Below, piece after piece: positions 11,427-23,369 of a stretch of 64,000 bases of DNA; the first letter of the stretch is position 1, and each line of letters opens with the position of its first letter. Source of the stretch: Cycas panzhihuaensis. Lineage: Eukaryota; Cycadophyta. The position numbers and the translations under genes were made by a program. Location of the stretch: assembly GCA_023213395.1 (NCBI GenBank), contig CM041465.1, positions 249,619,741-249,683,740 of the forward strand. Reading direction: 5' to 3'. The notes under the pieces were generated by a model, which saw only the letters and a list, made by a program, of their open reading frames with translations, searched no databases and was not told where the DNA came from.

Positions 11427-12761
11427 AGCTGGGTTTAAAAGCTAATAAAAATTCACCAAAATAGCCAAATTTGAAGCCTACATACTAGGAGAGAAATTGA
11501 TAAAGAGCTTTTGATTTGGAAGCTTATAAAGAATTTAGTATAGAGTTGGTTTGAAGCTCATAAAGAACTTAATAAAGTTTGTTTGAAGTTGGTAAAGAAC
11601 TTAATAAAGTTGGTAAAGAATTTAATAAAGTTGGTTCAAAGCTAGTAAAGAACTTCATAGAGTTGGTTTAAAGCTAGTAAAGAACTTAATAAAGTTGGCT
11701 TAAAGCTTTGTTTGAAGCTTATAGGGTTGAAAGCATATGAAAAGTTTTTAGAGCATGGTTTAAGTTTAAATAAAATAGAGCAACATATTTGGAAGCTTAC
11801 CAAGAGATCATAAGAGATTAACTTTAAGCTTATAACATTGGCAGATTATTGTTAGTATTTCATATGCTATAACATGAACAAATTGCTATTAGGGTTTCCT
11901 AAGTTATAACTTTAGTAGAATGCTACTATGATTCCTTAAGTTGTACTCTTAATAGAATTACTACCAAGATTCTATAAGTTATGTTATTGATAGACTGCTA
12001 CTAATATTTCATAGGTTGTTAGGGTATTATAAGTTGCAATCTTGATAAATTGTTATTACGATTTCATAAATTGAAGCTTAATAGGTTGCTAAATTAAAAC
12101 ACAAATGTACAAAGTGTCAATCACTTAATTTAAGCAAAAAATAGAGAGAATGAGGGATGATAAAATGACACCTCAAGAGGACCAAGGAGGTCCAAACTTT
12201 GAAGAAATAGAAACAAAAGAAGTTCCAAGGCAGAGAATGCATATATACTTATATTTTAATAGCTTTCATAGAAATTATTCATAATTTGTAAGAACAATTG
12301 AGGAGATACAAGGAAGATAATGAGAGAATTTTAAGAAGACATAGAGAAATGTTTCATATAAACCTAAGGATCATTGAACAAGAAAGGATAAAAGGAATAA
12401 CTAAGAACATATGAAGTAATGCTAACAAGAATGGAAGATCACAAGAAACGTTGACTCATTGATATAAAAGTAGAAGAACCAAAAGATGAATTAATGATAG
12501 GAGTGTGGATAATAGATATAAAGGAATTGAACAATCCAACGAGACTCCAAGGACAAGACCGAGAAAGCATAGAGTAAGAAGGAGAAACTTTATACCTCCA
12601 TGATAGGAGCAAGGTGTAAAGGATTTCAATTAGCCTTAAGATAACCCAAGAAACTTGGGTGAAGTTGGATGCTACTAATGTAATTAGTAAGAACATTATG
12701 CTTCCAATTATCCACAAAAATTAAGTATAGGAGGAGTAGCCCATAACATGGAGCTACAACC
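11427..12761 (+). pseudogene. Element B leader and gag-like charged relic
   Basis: After the primer site comes a leader with internal short repeats: GGTAAAGAACTTAATAAAGT-type phrases recur five or six times at about 11545-11700. From about 12140 the + strand reads charged, gag-like protein with stops: MTPQEDQGGPNFEEIETKEV, then NERILRRHREMFHINLRIIE in another frame near 12320-12375. An Arg-rich tail (RPRKHRVRRRNFIPP) follows near 12555-12600. This fits the N-terminal part of a gag but has no zinc knuckle. Element C interrupts it at 12762. Confidence 0.45.
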
Positions 12762-13283
12762 TATTGGAATATGTGATACTATCACATATTTAATGTTTAA
12801 TGTATTGTTATGGTCTTACATAAGATTCCACTCACCAAATACATTAAAAGATGTAAAATGCACAATTATTGATGTACACATCCTATTGGATGATAGAAAA
12901 GTTAAAAAAATATTATAAGCTATTCATGAGATGACTATTCATATAAATATATATACACATCACTTGAAAATTTGAGAGAGAAATGACTCATTAGAGATGT
13001 ATTCATTTGATATCTAAAGAGGAGCTCCCAACTCTTTCATCCATGGTTTTTTTTCACATTGTTTTTTCCATGTATAAATTTATTGTCTATCTTGTAGTAC
13101 ATGTTTAATCTATTTGATACTTTATATTTCATATTATCGCTTGATACGTTTATCTTTATATATATATGATTTGTGTACATTCCTCATGATATGATTAATT
13201 GATTATACATGTTTGGTATACTTCCAATTCATATAATGACTATATCATAATATGGTATTAGAGTTAAATTTTAAATTCTAATA
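12762..13283 (+). repeat. Element C 5' LTR (522 bp)
   Basis: It begins TATTGGAATATGTGATAC and ends CTAATA, a decayed TG...CA end pair. A hand count over the first 113 bases gives about 85% identity to 21643-22165. Confidence 0.88.
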
Positions 13284-13296
13284 TAGTATTAAAGCC
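13284..13296 (+). other. Element C primer-binding site
   Basis: TAGTATTAAAGCC against the canonical TGGTATCAGAGCC has three changes, all G-to-A or C-to-T. It abuts the LTR end. Confidence 0.75.
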
Positions 13297-14344
13297 ATAT
13301 TATGAAAGATCTTATATAAGCACGTTGCAAGCTTATATGAGCAAGATTGATGAGCCAGTTAAGCCAACAATTAAGCTAGTGACATAGCTAATATATGAGC
13401 TAGTACAAAAGGCAATATAAGGTGTGATTTAATGAGCCATAAATTTAGTTATATTAATTATGCTAGTGATATGTGATCGAGATTTTGGGGCTAGATGAAG
13501 TTGATGAAGATGAATATGAGTTGCATACAGGAGATAAAACTATATCAAGATGGAAGCAGTATTATTGATGGTATATTAATTTATTAATTTAAATGGGTAT
13601 ATATTTATGCATGGAGCTAGAATACTCTCGATGACATGCATATTTAAAATAAGTCCACCAAATTTGATGTGTTAAAGGAGATATTATTGTGAATTGAGTT
13701 TACTTATGTAGACTGGTCACCTGCAGATGTGGCTAAGATTTTGTGAAACTAATTATCTCACTTAATCTTGCAATTAATAGTAATCCAAATATATTCAGGT
13801 ATGATGATAGCCAGTACTCTTATCAACAATCTAAAATAAATAGCATGATATGCAACAAACCTATAAAGGTATGGAGACATTAGGTATGATATGCAACAAA
13901 CCTATAAAGGTATGAAGGTATTATAATGATGTGATAAAATTTAACTGGAAAAGAGTGACATGATAACAAGTATTTAATATATGGCATACGGTAAATTAAT
14001 GAGGTATATTAAATATGATTTACCAAGAACTAATAGCATGTTAAGACTTAATTGATAAGGTATATAGCACATGATAAAATATATAGGCATGATTAATAAT
14101 GATAGTAAGGGTTTGAAGCAACTATAAGAAGATAGCATGAATCAATTGTTTGAAAGGTGCCAAGATTTGATTTGATATATGGGCTCAATGTTTAACTAGA
14201 ACTATGCTATTTAGGTTGCCACATTTATTGTGCATGATAGGGTTTGAAAGGCATGATTACTATAAGATTATTTGTGGTAAAATTTGTATATATTGTAGTT
14301 TGTATAAGTGTGTTACCAAACTCTTATAGCATTCAAGTTTGGAG
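13297..14344 (+). other. Element C internal, left part: no recognisable gene
   Basis: This AT-rich stretch has no convincing coding frame. It contains a 40 bp tandem duplication: TGATATGCAACAAACCTATA starts at both about 13847 and 13887. The pentamer TGAAT at its right end (14345-14349) is the left target duplication of element D. Confidence 0.5.
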
Positions 14345-14349
14345 TGAAT

Positions 14350-14751
14350 TGTTAGATTTCAACATGGAAGGCAGTCGACTCTAATCATAATTAATAAGAT
14401 AAATAGACAAAGTATAACTTGTATTAACTCAACATAAGCAAATTACATCAGACACTAATGTACCATAGACTCAACATGAGTCTCAATGATGACTTAATAA
14501 TCGCATACTACCTCAACCACCTTTATATACAACATAGGTGAGAGAACATTCAAGAGATGAGACACATGTGGGACAATTATCTTTAACTTAATCAATGATA
14601 CTTTACCAACTAGTTAACTAATGACCTTCTAACTTTCCACACAATATTATTATAAAATATGACCCCTATACTTTTATACTTAGGACTATGACTACTGACT
14701 CTAAGACACACCTTACTTAGACACATATACATTAAACATTATATTCTAACA
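14350..14751 (-). repeat. Element D 3' LTR (402 bp)
   Basis: It starts TGTTAGATTTCAACATGG and ends ATTCTAACA when read on +. A hand count over about 285 bases gives roughly 91% identity to 18671-19072. Confidence 0.92.
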
Positions 14752-14761
14752 CCTCCCCTTC

Positions 14762-15400
14762 ATGTTTAATATTGAGATTACAAGAAAACTAAGGACAACA
14801 TGACAGCTAGTGTTAAGAACTGGCATAAACTAGATATAAGACTTGACTTGAAGAGTTGTTTAAATTTCTAATGACTAAGTCTTAGAACTTTTCTGAAGAT
14901 GATATCATAAGCTTTGTCTTCAACTGAAATGCTATAAAATATGTATGTTGTGTATGTTATATTACCTCCTATTTTCTATTTGATGATTCTTCCTATGTAT
15001 TTTAGGTGTAGGTGTGGTCTTCCTAGATCAAATATGATTACATGTGATTTCAACTCCATGAAGAGAGTTGACTCCTTCTTGTTTGTCTCCAAGTTTGTTA
15101 GGATAATTAACTTTTTGAGCCAATGATTAATTCTTTGAAAGAAAAGGAGCAACAATGATCCATTTTCTAACTTTACCTATTCAGATATATGTTTAGAACT
15201 AACAAGATGCTCTGTTCTCTCGATATTTTCTAAAAAAATCTTTGTACCAAATATGATGCAGATTTTCATAATGGCTACATATATATATTTCTCAATTATG
15301 GCTACATAAGGGTGAAACATCACTTTAACATAATTGAATCTCATGGTTAAATAGCCTACCCAAAACATACAATGACCTTAATGAACAAGGTTTTAATCGA
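14762..15400 (-). other. Element D internal, 3' part: nothing recognised
   Basis: Short open frames occur on both strands (14941-15126 +, 15177-15368 -). None shows a motif. The minus polypurine tract at 14752-14761 lies immediately to its left. Confidence 0.4.
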
Positions 15401-16215
15401 ATGAAATTCTAATTATGTTCTTTCTCCTTTTGAATGATTCTTCTAAGGTCATTGTAGGGTATGCCAACATTATTTAGATTCTTCGGAAAATAAGAACCGA
15501 AAATGTTACTGAATTGAATGTGATCATAGAGAGTTTCATATATGTAAAAATAATTGTATGTTCTAACATCATTTGAACCCTGCCAGCACATCTATCACCA
15601 CACATCAAGATAATATTGCCTAAATTTTCTAGCAAGATACTTGTCTCCATGGTGTACCACTTGTAAAAGTTGATCACTTTCATATCTTTCAACTTCCATT
15701 CCAAATCCAGAGTTTCTAGTTAACTTGATGAGGCTCAAAGTATTTGGTAAAATCATGTTTTTGGATTCTAAATAATGTTCATCTATCTTATTTTCAAAAA
15801 TTGGTTCATGCAATTCTTCATCTTCTTTATGAGTGACAGATGAATCTATATAAGAATTGGTCTTACCAGAATCAACTTATTTTTTCTTTTTTGCTTTCCT
15901 CTTTAGCTTCTTTTTCTATTTTTTAATCTTCCTAATAGCCTTTTGCACCTTTCCAGGACCCTTTTTATACACTTCCCTCAATAAGTTCCATGTCTCTTTA
16001 GCTAAGTCAATATTTTGAAATGTATGGATAAGAAAATGTTATGAAAGAGGGAGGTTATCTTTGTCGAAAGTTGCAAGCATTACATTAGTAGCTACTCTGT
16101 TCTTTCTTCTAAAATTTTCCTCCCCTTCTTCATTAATCTCTAGAGTGCCATCACAAGCAGTTCTCCAGAACCCTTTAATCTTAAAGATGTATTCCATTTT
16201 AATTTTCTAAATTTA
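15400..16215 (-). pseudogene. Element D gag-like or unknown ORF relic, minus strand
   Basis: Reading leftward from about 16198, the minus strand gives MEYIFKIKGFWRTACDGTLE, then RRKNRVATNVMLATFDKDN, then IDLAKETWNLLREVYKKGPG near 15965-16005. The last stretch resembles the copia gag pattern where a D-x-A-K-E-x-W-x-x-L segment precedes a basic region, and a Lys-rich tract follows (15880-15960). Further left, frames continue as MEVERYESDQLLQVVHHGD (about 15645-15705) and CWQGSNDVRTYNYFYIYETL (about 15530-15590). Stops and frame changes break it. Gag is the likeliest reading; the C-terminal half is unrecognised. Confidence 0.45.
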
Positions 16216-16689
16216 AAAATTAACTCCAACATTTTAGGCAAAACTATATTGGTATCTGTTACCCAAAACTCTTTTTTCTTTGCTACAAAGGTAATGAGAT
16301 CACTTAACTCTATACTTGTATGATTAAGTTTGTATAAGAGAATATTACCCCAAAATTATATCTTGATAGCCATCTCTAGCCTAAAATTTGCCCTTCAATT
16401 TTTTGTATAACCCTATATAATCATTACTTCATCATCAATAATATCCACTATCTTGAAATATATGTTCAACAAGAAATATGTGATACCAAGGGAAAGAAGT
16501 CAAAAGGGCTAAAATGATATATCTAATAGCACCTTAATATATCAATGTTAATTAATAAATATATAAGCTCCAAAACAAATTTAAAGATTCAGACCTGACT
16601 AACCTTATTCAACTTAATTTAATTCCACACATTAGTGAAATAAAATGGGATTCAAAATTAAAAACCTAATTGTGTAGGTGAGGTGGTGG

Positions 16690-17690
16690 CTGAGGACTTC
16701 CATTCACAGATCGATCAACATTAGTGATTCTTTGATGCAGACTTTCTTTGACTTATGGCTCTTCATACAATGGCCTCCATCCCATCTTAGGCCATGGCGT
16801 CTCTGCCTGTAAAACTTCAATCCATAAAAGTCGTTCTTCATGTATTCATGGGAATGACAACATCCCAGATTGCTTCAGAGAGATGTTACTCAGATGATGG
16901 AATCATTTTGCATCTCATTGACCAAGGCTTTTGCTTATCTCTTACAGGAATCTCCTTGGGTTAGAGGAACTAGTCATTCCAGATCGTAAGCTAGACGATC
17001 TGACTGAATTAATCTTGAGCACTGATTTCTGGTCTGTGCTATCATTGTTTATGTTGCCATGTAAATATTTCTAGCTGATTTTACTTTTCATTTCAAGTCT
17101 GATCTGTGAACTGTACCATTTAAGCCAAAAGCTCCAGTCAAGGGTTCAAATCCTTTTACAACCTTTTCAAAGAATGGGAATGAGCGATTTAGAAGTGGAT
17201 CTAAGGTCCTCAATGGAGTTAGGCTTCGGAATTGGGGAATCTATGTTTGCTAACGTGAATAATTTGGATTACTATCTAAGGTACCTGAATTAAACCTTGG
17301 TCATATTTGGCTTTCCAACAGACCTGTATTTATTTTATGACAACCTTACTTTGGTGGCACGTAGCTACAACTGCATATATACATTGTTACAACAACGACA
17401 ATGTGATCTTGAGTTTCAAGAGTCATTTAATGAACAAAGGTAAAGGTTGTTGTCTGAGATGTCCTGACTTGAATCTAAGATTGAGAGATTTGAGACCCTG
17501 CTTGCTACAAAAGAGTGCGAATTAGCTACCCTCACTTGCATGGAACAAAAAGCTTCTGATGCATCTAAGGCTCAGATTGAGAAGCTACAATAAGAGCGTG
17601 ATGAATTTCAAAGGATGGTTATTGGAAACCAACAAGTCCAGACACAACAATTACATGAGATGAAGATAGAGGAAAAGTGAGTTATAACGT
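16690..17690 (+). pseudogene. Probable captured host gene fragment inside element D, + strand
   Basis: This kilobase is noticeably richer in G+C than its surroundings and reads as protein on the + strand, antisense to element D. Separate open blocks are: MASLPVKLQSIKVVLHVFMG and a following 40 residues (16794-16972); NLLGLEELVIPDRKLDDLTE, then LILSTDFWSVLSLF (16946-17070); LICELYHLSQKLQSRVQILL to YLRYLN (17101-17290). Finally there is a heptad-like, Glu/Lys/Gln-rich coiled-coil stretch with two stops (about 17440-17680, including ESKIERFETLLATKECELAT and QTQQLHEMKIEEK). Frame changes between blocks could be lost introns or small indels. I do not recognise the parent gene. Capture by the element is inference from strand, composition and coiled-coil content. 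Confidence 0.5.
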
Positions 17691-17714
17691 TAACAGTTAT
17701 AACGACCATTAGAA

Positions 17715-18190
17715 AATGCATCAATCTTAACTTCTATGATATAAAGGAATTTGCTTCACTCTTTTGCATATCCCTTCATCTATAACCATGGTAAATGTAT
17801 GGGTGCCATACACAACATAATTATATAGTGGCTTCCCACTAAACAGATGATTTGGTTCAGGGCCTTGGTAGATATCATAGGATGTTGAATATTTGTTCTA
17901 AGGTTCTATTCTAGAATTTTGACTGTAAAGGTCGTGACCACTACTGCCACTTTGAGGCTTATCTGCATTATCTAAAAACCCAAGCAATTTTGTATTGCCT
18001 CCAAAAGTCTTAGTCTTAGATGTATTAGTGTTTATCAATGCACCATTGTCATTACGCTTGACATTAGACTGACTTGTGCTTTCCTTCCTTTTGGCTAATG
18101 CTTCTACTTTGGCTTCTTAACTAATGATCCTTCCCCTATAATGGCTTTCTTTTATGCTACCATATCATCTTCCACATAAATACCTTTTAT
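17715..18190 (-). pseudogene. Unrecognised coding relic of element D, minus strand
   Basis: From about 18120 leftward the minus strand reads a low-complexity polar protein with few stops: EAKVEALAKRKESTSQSNVK, INTNTSKTKTFGGNTKLLGF, ADKPQSGSSGHDLYSQNSR. After one stop it continues with YDIYQGPEPNHLFSGKPLYN and YVVYGTHTFTMVIDEG near 17790. It lies near the 5' end of element D, where gag would begin, so it may be an aberrant gag or a second captured fragment. No zinc knuckle or pol motif is present. Confidence 0.4.
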
Positions 18191-18658
18191 ATGCAGATGA
18201 ATCTTCCATAAGGAGTATGGGCAATCATTCATCCATATAGCCCAGCCCAGCTAATGGAACCAAAGCCTCTCTCACCCCAATACTTTCTTGTAACAGGTCT
18301 AGTATTAGGGTTTTACCAAACTCTAAACTAATGCAAGCAACTAACAAACATAGGTAAGCAGATTTCTACAGGCATGCTATAGTAGGTAAAACATAGATCC
18401 AATGAACAACCTCCAAATATTAATCCCTTAGAAAACTTCAAATGCCATTGTTTCTTCATACATATTGGCCTTGACTTCAAGCTAAACTATAACACAATAA
18501 AGAAGTAATGTGGCACACTTCGTAACAAGGCCTTGAAACTTCTCTTTCAATTCGATCTCCTAATTTGGTAACTGACTTGACAAAGTCACCTTCGCTTGAA
18601 CACTAACTTTCACTAGACTTCTCCTCTTCTTAATCTTCTTCTTACAATAGGATGGCCT
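18191..18658 (-). other. Element D 5' untranslated leader and weak coding relic
   Basis: Between the primer site and the relic above, the minus strand has only short frames. One reads VSVQAKVTLSSQLPN and KEKFQGLVTKCATLLLYCVI near 18490-18600. Not enough to assign. Confidence 0.3.
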
Positions 18659-18670
18659 GCTTTGATACCA
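18659..18670 (-). other. Element D primer-binding site
   Basis: On the minus strand it reads TGGTATCAAAGC, one G-to-A change from the initiator tRNA-Met complement, directly next to the 5' LTR end. Confidence 0.85.
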
Positions 18671-19072
18671 TGTTAGATTTTAACATGGAAGGCATTCAAC
18701 TCTAATCATAATCAACAAGATCAATAGACAAAGTATAACTTGTATTAACTCAACATAATCAAATTACATCAGACACTAATAAACCATAGACTCAACATGA
18801 GTCTCAATGATGACTTGATAATCACATACTACCTCAACCACATTTGTATATAACATAGGTAGGAGAACATACAAGAGATGGGACACATGTGGGACAATTA
18901 CCTTTAATTTAACAAATGACACTTTACTAACTAATTAACTAATGACCTTCTAACTTTCCACATAATATTATTATAAGGTATGACCCCTAGACCTTAATAC
19001 TTAAGACTATGACTACTGACTCTAAGACACACTTTACTTAGACACATATATATTAAACATTATATTATAACA
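18671..19072 (-). repeat. Element D 5' LTR (402 bp)
   Basis: TGTTAGATTTTAACATGG at the left and TATAACA at the right (on +). It pairs with 14350-14751 at equal length and is followed by the target duplication TGAAT. Confidence 0.92.
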
Positions 19073-19077
19073 TGAAT

Positions 19078-21633
19078 GATTTAACTTATAAGCATGAAAC
19101 AAAAAAATAGGTACAATTGAGTCCTTAAATGAATATGGTACATATATTGTATTATATCGAGTAGCATAGAGAGTTCCCATACTAAACCAAATAAAAGTTT
19201 GCTCGAAGATCATGTGTGACATATGATATATTGTGTGACACACCACTGTGAAGTGAACTCTATATTCCCATGTGATCATGGTATTTCACCTGTACTAAAG
19301 ATTTGACGATTATGAATAATCTCCCATGTGATATGACCATTGGCCATGCCATTGTAAACTACTAATCAGAGAACAAACACTAGGTTACCATGCCTAAAGA
19401 ATAGGCCCATATTTATTAAACCAAAACTTGTGCCTATCTATACTTACACTTTAGCCCTATGTAAAAGACACGTTTCCAATCGAGCAGGAGGGGTAAGCCC
19501 ATGGAGCATATACCCATATAAAGTTACATACCTATGGAATCACCATCACCATCACCATCACCTAGTCTAACATAATTATAAAAACCCTATATGATTTAAC
19601 ATTGCCCAAGAAATTAGAGATGTACCCTCACTCTTCAACAAACTAACATAGTTGTAGAAGTCATCCAATGTGCAGAAATGCAATTGCAGAAGTCCTCCTA
19701 TGTGCGCTATCATGACACTCATTCAAAGTTGTGTGAATTGTCAACACACAATTTATAAGTCTACCATATCATTGCCTCACACAGAAAATCAATTGCAGAT
19801 GAAATTTATATAGGAAAAAATATGTAGATGAATTTTGATTGGATAATTAAAAAAATTACAGTTGATTTACTAAATTTAACTATTTTTGATAAAATTTGGA
19901 ATTTGTCATAAGGATAGATGCCAAAAATTTATTAATCAGTTTTTTTTTTTTTTTTTTGCAATTATAAAAATGAAATAAATTGGATTTGATAATTTTTGAA
20001 ATCTATTTCTCTATCGACCTTCAATGGATGGCTACATGGAGAAAGTACATGATCAATCACTAGATAAAAAGGGGCTTAAGGCATTCTCTTGAGAGCCACT
20101 CACTTTTTCATGATATATTAATGGTTTGTTGAGTATAATTTTTTATTGGGATGTCATATTCAAGTTTCGTTAATTATTTTGGAAAGAGAATTTTGAAATG
20201 GTAGAAATGAATGGTTGTAAGGCATATCATAAATTAGATGATAGAGATATTAATGGATAAAGTTAATCAAAGTGCTTTTAACTTAATAAAGTTTCATTTT
20301 ATGATATTTTATATATATGTTTTCACATATTCTAATATTTTTAAAGGCTCCCAAGATGATAATGATATTATTGATGAAAGATGATGAATAAAAAATGAAA
20401 TTTTATTTAAAGTAAAGATATTTAGGGCTCATTCATGATATTTAAAGGTTCAAAATTGATGAAAATACATGATATGGGAACATATTTGATATGATATTGG
20501 CGTGGAAATATTTTGATATATATTGGACATAAAAATCCTTGTTGGGATTTACATTTTTGATTTAGTAGAATTGCATTCATTAATCAAATGAAACATTTAC
20601 CTATTTATTTAACACTCGTTTGATGATGATGACACCACCTGATATATTAATAAATAACCTATATTAATTTTTTATTAGAGAAATAAGTAGATGTGATGAT
20701 TGAATGAATTTCTACATATTTATGAGACATGGAAAAGAAGTAAAAGTCTTATATATTAATCGCTTAGCACACTAATTTAGTTGTTGAGTTTATCTAACTA
20801 ACAGATGATAAGTGCTCATCAGTGAGAAATCTAATTTGCTATGTATGACAAGAGACATGGAAATATACTACTTATGTTACCTTATTATAGCTAACTTATC
20901 TTAACAAGGTAATACACTCTATTTCTAGAGTTAGTATATTTAGATGATTATTTTATGAATGATGATTTTTGTTAATAACTACGAAAAGAAACATATAAGC
21001 ATGTAAAAGTACCAATAAAGGCAACACATAAGATATTTTCTCATATGTAAGAGGCAAGATGAATGAGGTTGTTCTTGTACAACACACATATTATGTTATT
21101 AATATCCTATGCAAGAGACAGAAAAATTTATGCTACTCTTGTTTCTTGATGAATTGCATATACAAAATGACTTCCTATAGAACTAGTATTTACAATGGCT
21201 AGTTACCTAAGTATTTCAGTAGATGGTTGTTGTTTTATATGGATATTAGTAATTGTTTTGATTTATAAGTTTAACTAGTTGATAGAGTTGATGATTAATT
21301 GCATCTTTACATATGAAGATATTTCAAAAAACACTTTATATAAAGTCATGTATATTAGTTGATGTTTTGTTGATTGATGATTGGTTTACAATTTTACAAG
21401 TTGGTTATTTATAGTTGGTCACCGATGATTATAGATGATTACATGCAGGTTTTATAGGTTAATGATTATAGAAAACAAACATGATAATTAATAGATTATT
21501 ACAGGTTATATGTGATACTAATTAATCTAGTTTGATACAAATTTTGAAATAGGTATATATATTCTAACAGATATGAAGACATGAAGACCAAGATTAAAGA
21601 CTTGAAGATTACAATTTGAAGACATTAAATATT
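19078..21633 (+). other. Element C internal, right part: no recognisable gene
   Basis: Contains a short (ATCACC)n run (19539-19562) and a T-tract (about 19940-19957). The remainder is AT-rich without pol motifs on either strand. The absence of RT and integrase is what makes C look non-autonomous. The open frame 19034-19279 (-) crosses the D boundary and is not a gene. Confidence 0.5.
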
Positions 21634-21642
21634 AAGGGGGGG
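21634..21642 (+). other. Element C polypurine tract
   Basis: AAGGGGGGG ends exactly at the first base of the 3' LTR. It is the second-strand primer site of LTR elements. Confidence 0.88.
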
Positions 21643-22165
21643 TATTGAAATATATGATACTTTCACATATTTAATGTTTAATGTATTATTATGAACCCAT
21701 ATAAAATTTCACTTACTAAATACATTGAGAAATGTAAAATGCACAATTATTTATGTTTATATTTTATTCAATGATGAAAAGGCTCAAAAGATATTACAGG
21801 CTATTCATGAGGTGATTATTCATATAAATATATATACACACCACTTGAGAACTTAAGAGAGAAAGGACTCATTAGAGATGTATGCATTTGATATCTAAAT
21901 AGAAGCTCCCAAATCCAACCTTCTTATGTGGTTTTTTTCACACTAGGTTTTCTACGTATAAATATGTTATCTATCTTATGGTGCATATTTTATTTATTTA
22001 ATGCTTTATATTTTATGTTATTACTTGATATATTTATCTTCACATACATGATTTGTATATATTTCTCATGATGTAATTCATTGATTACATATGTTTGATA
22101 TACTTCTACTACATATAGTGACCATATCATAATATGATATTAGAGTTAAAGTCTAAATTCTAATA
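21643..22165 (+). repeat. Element C 3' LTR (523 bp)
   Basis: Begins TATTGAAATATATGATAC and ends CTAATA, followed by TAACC (decayed target duplication). Confidence 0.88.
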
Positions 22166-22170
22166 TAACC

Positions 22171-22635
22171 CATGATGATAGATGAAGTCTAAGAGGTAGT
22201 GGACATGCATGTACATGCAATAAATTGATAAAAAAAGCTAAAGTAATAGCTACAATAAATGTTAGGAGAATGTTTAGATGTATGTAAGGATCTTCAAACC
22301 CTATTGACAAGTCAGATAAGTGGTAAAAAAAAGGTTTGCATGATGGTTAAAATTTAATTTGTGAATACTAATTCATGCTTGGTGTATATATACACTAAAT
22401 CACATACAATAGCAAAGATTTCAAGGTAGAGGAGTAAGGAAGAAATTAATTGGCATTTAAATTTTTGAGCTTTTAATATTTTGCCAAATTTTATTCTATG
22501 AAAATCCTATGTCAATTTTATATTAGAAATTTTTTACCTGTAAAAAATCTACAATGAAAATAACTCCAAAGAATTTGTGTAGTAACATCTATTTCTAATT
22601 AATTCTAATGGGAAAAATAATGAGATCAATTTTTA
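22171..22635 (+). other. Element B internal, middle piece before PPR fragment
   Basis: This continues the B interior after element C. It is AT-rich and I see no motif in it. Confidence 0.4.
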
Positions 22636-23240
22636 ATGTTGGTATTTACATTTAATGTGCAAGAAATGAGAAGTAGAGGTTGTAAACCAAATGAAAATGC
22701 ATATGTTACATCATTACATACTTATACAAGTGTTGATCATACAAAGCATTTAAAGGCTTTTACAAAAGATATATATTTAAGAGTCATTTATCGCAGTTGG
22801 ATATTACTCAAAACCCTTGTGCTCATCAATTACTCATCAATAACAAGTGTAATCTACTAAATGAAATAAGATATGCTTGTTCAGAGTTGAAAAGAATAGG
22901 ATTTTACCTAGACATAATCATTTTCAATGCCATGATATGTATATATGGAAAATGTGGTATAGTTGATCAAGCCCCATGGTATATCAAGATTTATGAAGCA
23001 AAATAGGTTGATGTTGAATTTAGTTACATATAATTTTTGATGAGGTTGCATGGAAGAGAAGGAAATTGTTAGAAATTTGAAGGAGAAATGCAAAAGGTTG
23101 GAAAGAAGCCAAATATTATGTCTTACGACATTGTCATTAATACATACTGCGAGTAGGGTGTAATGTAAGAAACTTCTTGGGTACTCTATGAAATGATAAA
23201 TCCTAATGAGTAGACTTACTGGATAATGTAGGTGGTACAT
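22636..23240 (+). pseudogene. PPR protein gene fragment (P-class), decayed
   Basis: PPR proteins bind organellar RNA through 35-residue helical repeats. The + strand reads successive repeats: MRSRGCKPNENAYVTSLHTY (22666-22725); then after a frame change LNEIRYACSELKRIGFYLDI and IIFNAMICIYGKCGIVDQA (22855-22970); then MRLHGREGN, GKKPNIMSYDIVINTYCE and ETSWVLYEMINPNE (23040-23220). The N-A-M-I-x-I-Y-G-K-C-G and K-P-N-I-M-S-Y-D-I-V-I-N phrases are diagnostic of PPR repeats. At least three repeats survive, with stops and two frameshifts. From memory the order resembles the Arabidopsis At5g02860 type; that parent is unproven. It lies in the interior of element B, in sense orientation. Confidence 0.85.
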
Positions 23241-23369
23241 AGGTAAATAAAACTTTATAAAAATGTTATCAAGTTTATATAGCTCATACTCATATGGAAG
23301 GTGCTCATATTCAACTATTAATCTACTTATTGATCTATCCATTAAGTTATATATATACGTGTGTGTGTG

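Larger units (their letters stand above)
14350..19072 (-). mobile_element. Element D: non-autonomous copia-type LTR element, minus strand, inside C
   Basis: Both LTRs are 402 bp with intact TGTTAGA...TAACA termini. The target duplication TGAAT is exact (14345-14349 and 19073-19077). On the minus strand the 5' LTR is 18671-19072, followed by primer site TGGTATCAAAGC (18659-18670). The polypurine tract GAAGGGGAGG (14752-14761, minus) abuts the 3' LTR at 14350-14751. The 3.9 kb interior has a gag-like segment and other coding relics but no RT, integrase or RNase H. About 1 kb of it (16.69-17.69 kb) reads as protein on the opposite strand and is visibly richer in G+C, suggesting a captured host gene piece. 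Confidence 0.92.
12762..22165 (+). mobile_element. Element C: non-autonomous copia-type LTR element inside B
   Basis: It has paired LTRs of 522 and 523 bp, a primer site directly after the first (TAGTATTAAAGCC at 13284) and a polypurine tract AAGGGGGGG (21634-21642) directly before the second. Flanking pentamers are CAACC (12757-12761) and TAACC (22166-22170), a one-mismatch target duplication. Subtracting nested element D leaves about 3.6 kb of internal sequence. I can find no protease, integrase or RT in it. The region before the polypurine tract (GAAGAC, AAGATT and CTTGAAG phrases at 21575-21630) is typical of plant copia elements. Element C is inserted in the gag-like part of B. Confidence 0.85.

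Noticed and set aside
22636-23240. Functional PPR gene
   Set aside because: Frameshifts, stops, only a few repeats and no start or transit peptide; it is a fragment.
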